Source: Azadirachta indica (taxonomy: Eukaryota; Streptophyta; Magnoliopsida; Sapindales; Meliaceae). Taken from it: a DNA stretch of 64,000 bases. Positions 62,401 to 64,000 of this stretch are shown in pieces. Both the position numbers and the translations under genes were made by a program. The notes under the pieces are model-generated. The model was not told where the DNA came from. It ran no database searches and worked only from the letters and a program-made list of their open reading frames with translations. Within the stretch, counting starts at the first letter, position 1, and each line of letters opens with the position of its first letter. The stretch covers positions 2,236,741 to 2,300,740 of the forward strand of contig CM040441.1 of the NCBI GenBank assembly GCA_022749755.1, in the 5' to 3' direction.

Positions 62401-64000
62401 ATTCTGATAATTAATTAATTATGTCATTAACAAGCTTGCATTAATTTTTTGTAACCTTATTATTTTATGTTAACTTGAACCCACTAATTTCGCATTATAG
62501 TTATATCGAATTAATGAATCGTGTCAAAAATTGTCATAATTTATTATGTTTCATTGCTTAATTTAGGTTATTTACATTTGATAACAACAATCGAATCTCT
62601 TGTTTCAAAAGAAAAAGAGATCGGGATATGTACATTTTTCTGGCTTTACAAACTGGAATATAAATATATATGTATGTAAATATAATTTATTAACATCTCA
62701 TTAATAAAATTTTTTTTATTCATATTGTATTGAGATTTCTATTTAATATATAGATTTCAACATTACCAAAGAATTTCATTTAAGAAAAAAGTAAATAGAG
62801 TAGCAAGATATTACACTTGCTAGACAATATACGTGTATATAATAATTAAGGGGAAAGAAAAAGCTATAATAATTAATTAAGCCTGAAATCAATAATAGGT
62901 TGTATAATAGAAGGCTATTTTAGTAATATCATAGGAACAAGTTAATTAATGCATGCAATTTGCAAGAAAATAATTAATAATATGTGGAGAAAATGTTAGT
63001 CGAGATTGAGAAATAATAAATTTTATTTTTTTGTTACAAATTTATGTAAAAATTATATTAATATGATTTTATGAAACATATCTTATATTTTAAAAATTAT
63101 ATATATATATGCTTAATGTAATGTCAAAAATTATGTTAGTAATTTTCGTTGCAAATTGAATTTGTTTCACACAATTCTTGGTTAATATATTGTTTGGAGT
63201 AAATAAAATATTATTTACAATTTATCAATTTTCTAAAAATAAAAAGATATAAAGAATTCAAGGAGAAGACATGGAAATGGTATAATTAGGCTTATATTAA
63301 AGGGCTCTATGCTCTAGGGGCATACTGAATTATAAGTTAGAAATATAACTTTATTCAATAAAAAATAATTTTAAATTTCCATATATAATTGCACTTAATT
63401 AACTAAAGTTTTTGAATAAGTCAATATACTTCTTAACCAAGCCACTTGCAGCTTGTTGTTCAAACTTTCATATATTATTTTATTATTTTTATTGCATTTA
63501 GACTTTTATTAAAAACTATTTTAAATTTTTGGATGTTATTTGGTTAATATTGAAAGACTTTTGAAAAGTAAAAAAAAAAAATTATTTTTTTAATTAAAAA
63601 AAACTCAAAATTTGAGTTTCTGATTGTAAAGTTTTTTAAGTTTTTTTAAAAAATTAAAATTATGTAAAATACTCTTAATTTTGTTTTAAATATTTTACAA
63701 TATCATTTTAAATTATAAATTATTAAAATTTGTTTATTAAAATAGTTATTCAATTTTTTCAAAATTATTTATGACAATCAAAACCAATTAATAATTTTTT
63801 TCTCATTAAAAACATTATTTATGTAAACTTTATGGGTAAAAATTTTCTTTTAAAAAAGTTATAGTAAACGTACCTTAAGACTATTAGCAATATTAGCTAC
63901 TTTAGAAAGACTAGACTAGTGTAATATCAACACTTATATATCTTTTATCATATTATATATAAAATTCTTTTTGTTTTTTTTGTTCCCTAAACCAAGAAAC
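59446..64000. other. AT-rich DNA, no gene recognised
   Basis: Contains an (ATA)n microsatellite (61097-61127), a CAG/CAA-rich patch (about 61450-61540) and an imperfect palindrome ATGACATAATTA...TAATTATGTCAT (62389-62427). Small open frames across the CAG-rich patch on both strands look like composition. Nothing else could be supported. Confidence 0.5.

Overview
The window looks like AT-rich nuclear DNA of a flowering plant, most likely a woody core eudicot. The evidence is GT-AG introns, a plant endonuclease III gene, a CYP76-type cytochrome P450 cluster, a LONESOME HIGHWAY-type bHLH fragment, CNL-type leucine-rich repeats, Copia retrotransposons and many MITEs. The P450 and transposon flavour would fit Sapindales such as Citrus, but I cannot prove the species. 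No rRNA, tRNA, CRISPR or bacterial-style operon was seen.

Layout. 0-2.4 kb: intergenic DNA with a 0.9 kb foldback element. 2.47-11.30 kb (+): nine coding exons of an NTH1-like bifunctional DNA glycosylase/AP lyase, with two MITEs in its large third intron; the gene runs into a 100-N assembly gap (11901-12000) before its iron-sulfur exons appear. 12.84-15.59 kb (+): decayed Copia retrotransposon, truncated inside reverse transcriptase. 15.6-16.0 kb: roughly 60 bp tandem repeat. 17.85-20.31 kb: possible CACTA-like element enclosing a frameshifted minus-strand piece of an LHW-type bHLH gene. 20.8-36.6 kb (-): a tandem cluster of five CYP76-like P450 copies (three wrecks, two nearly intact with one frameshift each), separated by duplicated flanks, a solo LTR with a hAT-type MITE nested in it, a 1.8 kb foldback with another MITE in its loop, and a degenerate minisatellite. 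39-46.8 kb: several degenerate copies of a repeat block plus AT-rich tandem arrays. 53.4-55.4 kb (-): leucine-rich-repeat remnant of a CNL resistance gene. 55.4-58.3 kb (+): second Copia element, 5'-truncated, with polypurine tract and 3' LTR, interrupted by a hAT-type MITE. 58.56-59.1 kb (-): LINE-type RNase H remnant. 59.1-64 kb: AT-rich, no gene recognised.

How it fits together. The only gene that reads cleanly across all visible exons is NTH1, and its 3' end is not present. The rest is a birth-and-death landscape: local duplication of one P450 gene, followed by indels, loss of exons and insertion of mobile elements. I saw no clearly novel system. The most useful leads are the two P450 copies each one indel from an open reading frame, the enclosed LHW fragment, the nested insertions dated by their order, and a MITE family with clear 8-bp target duplications.
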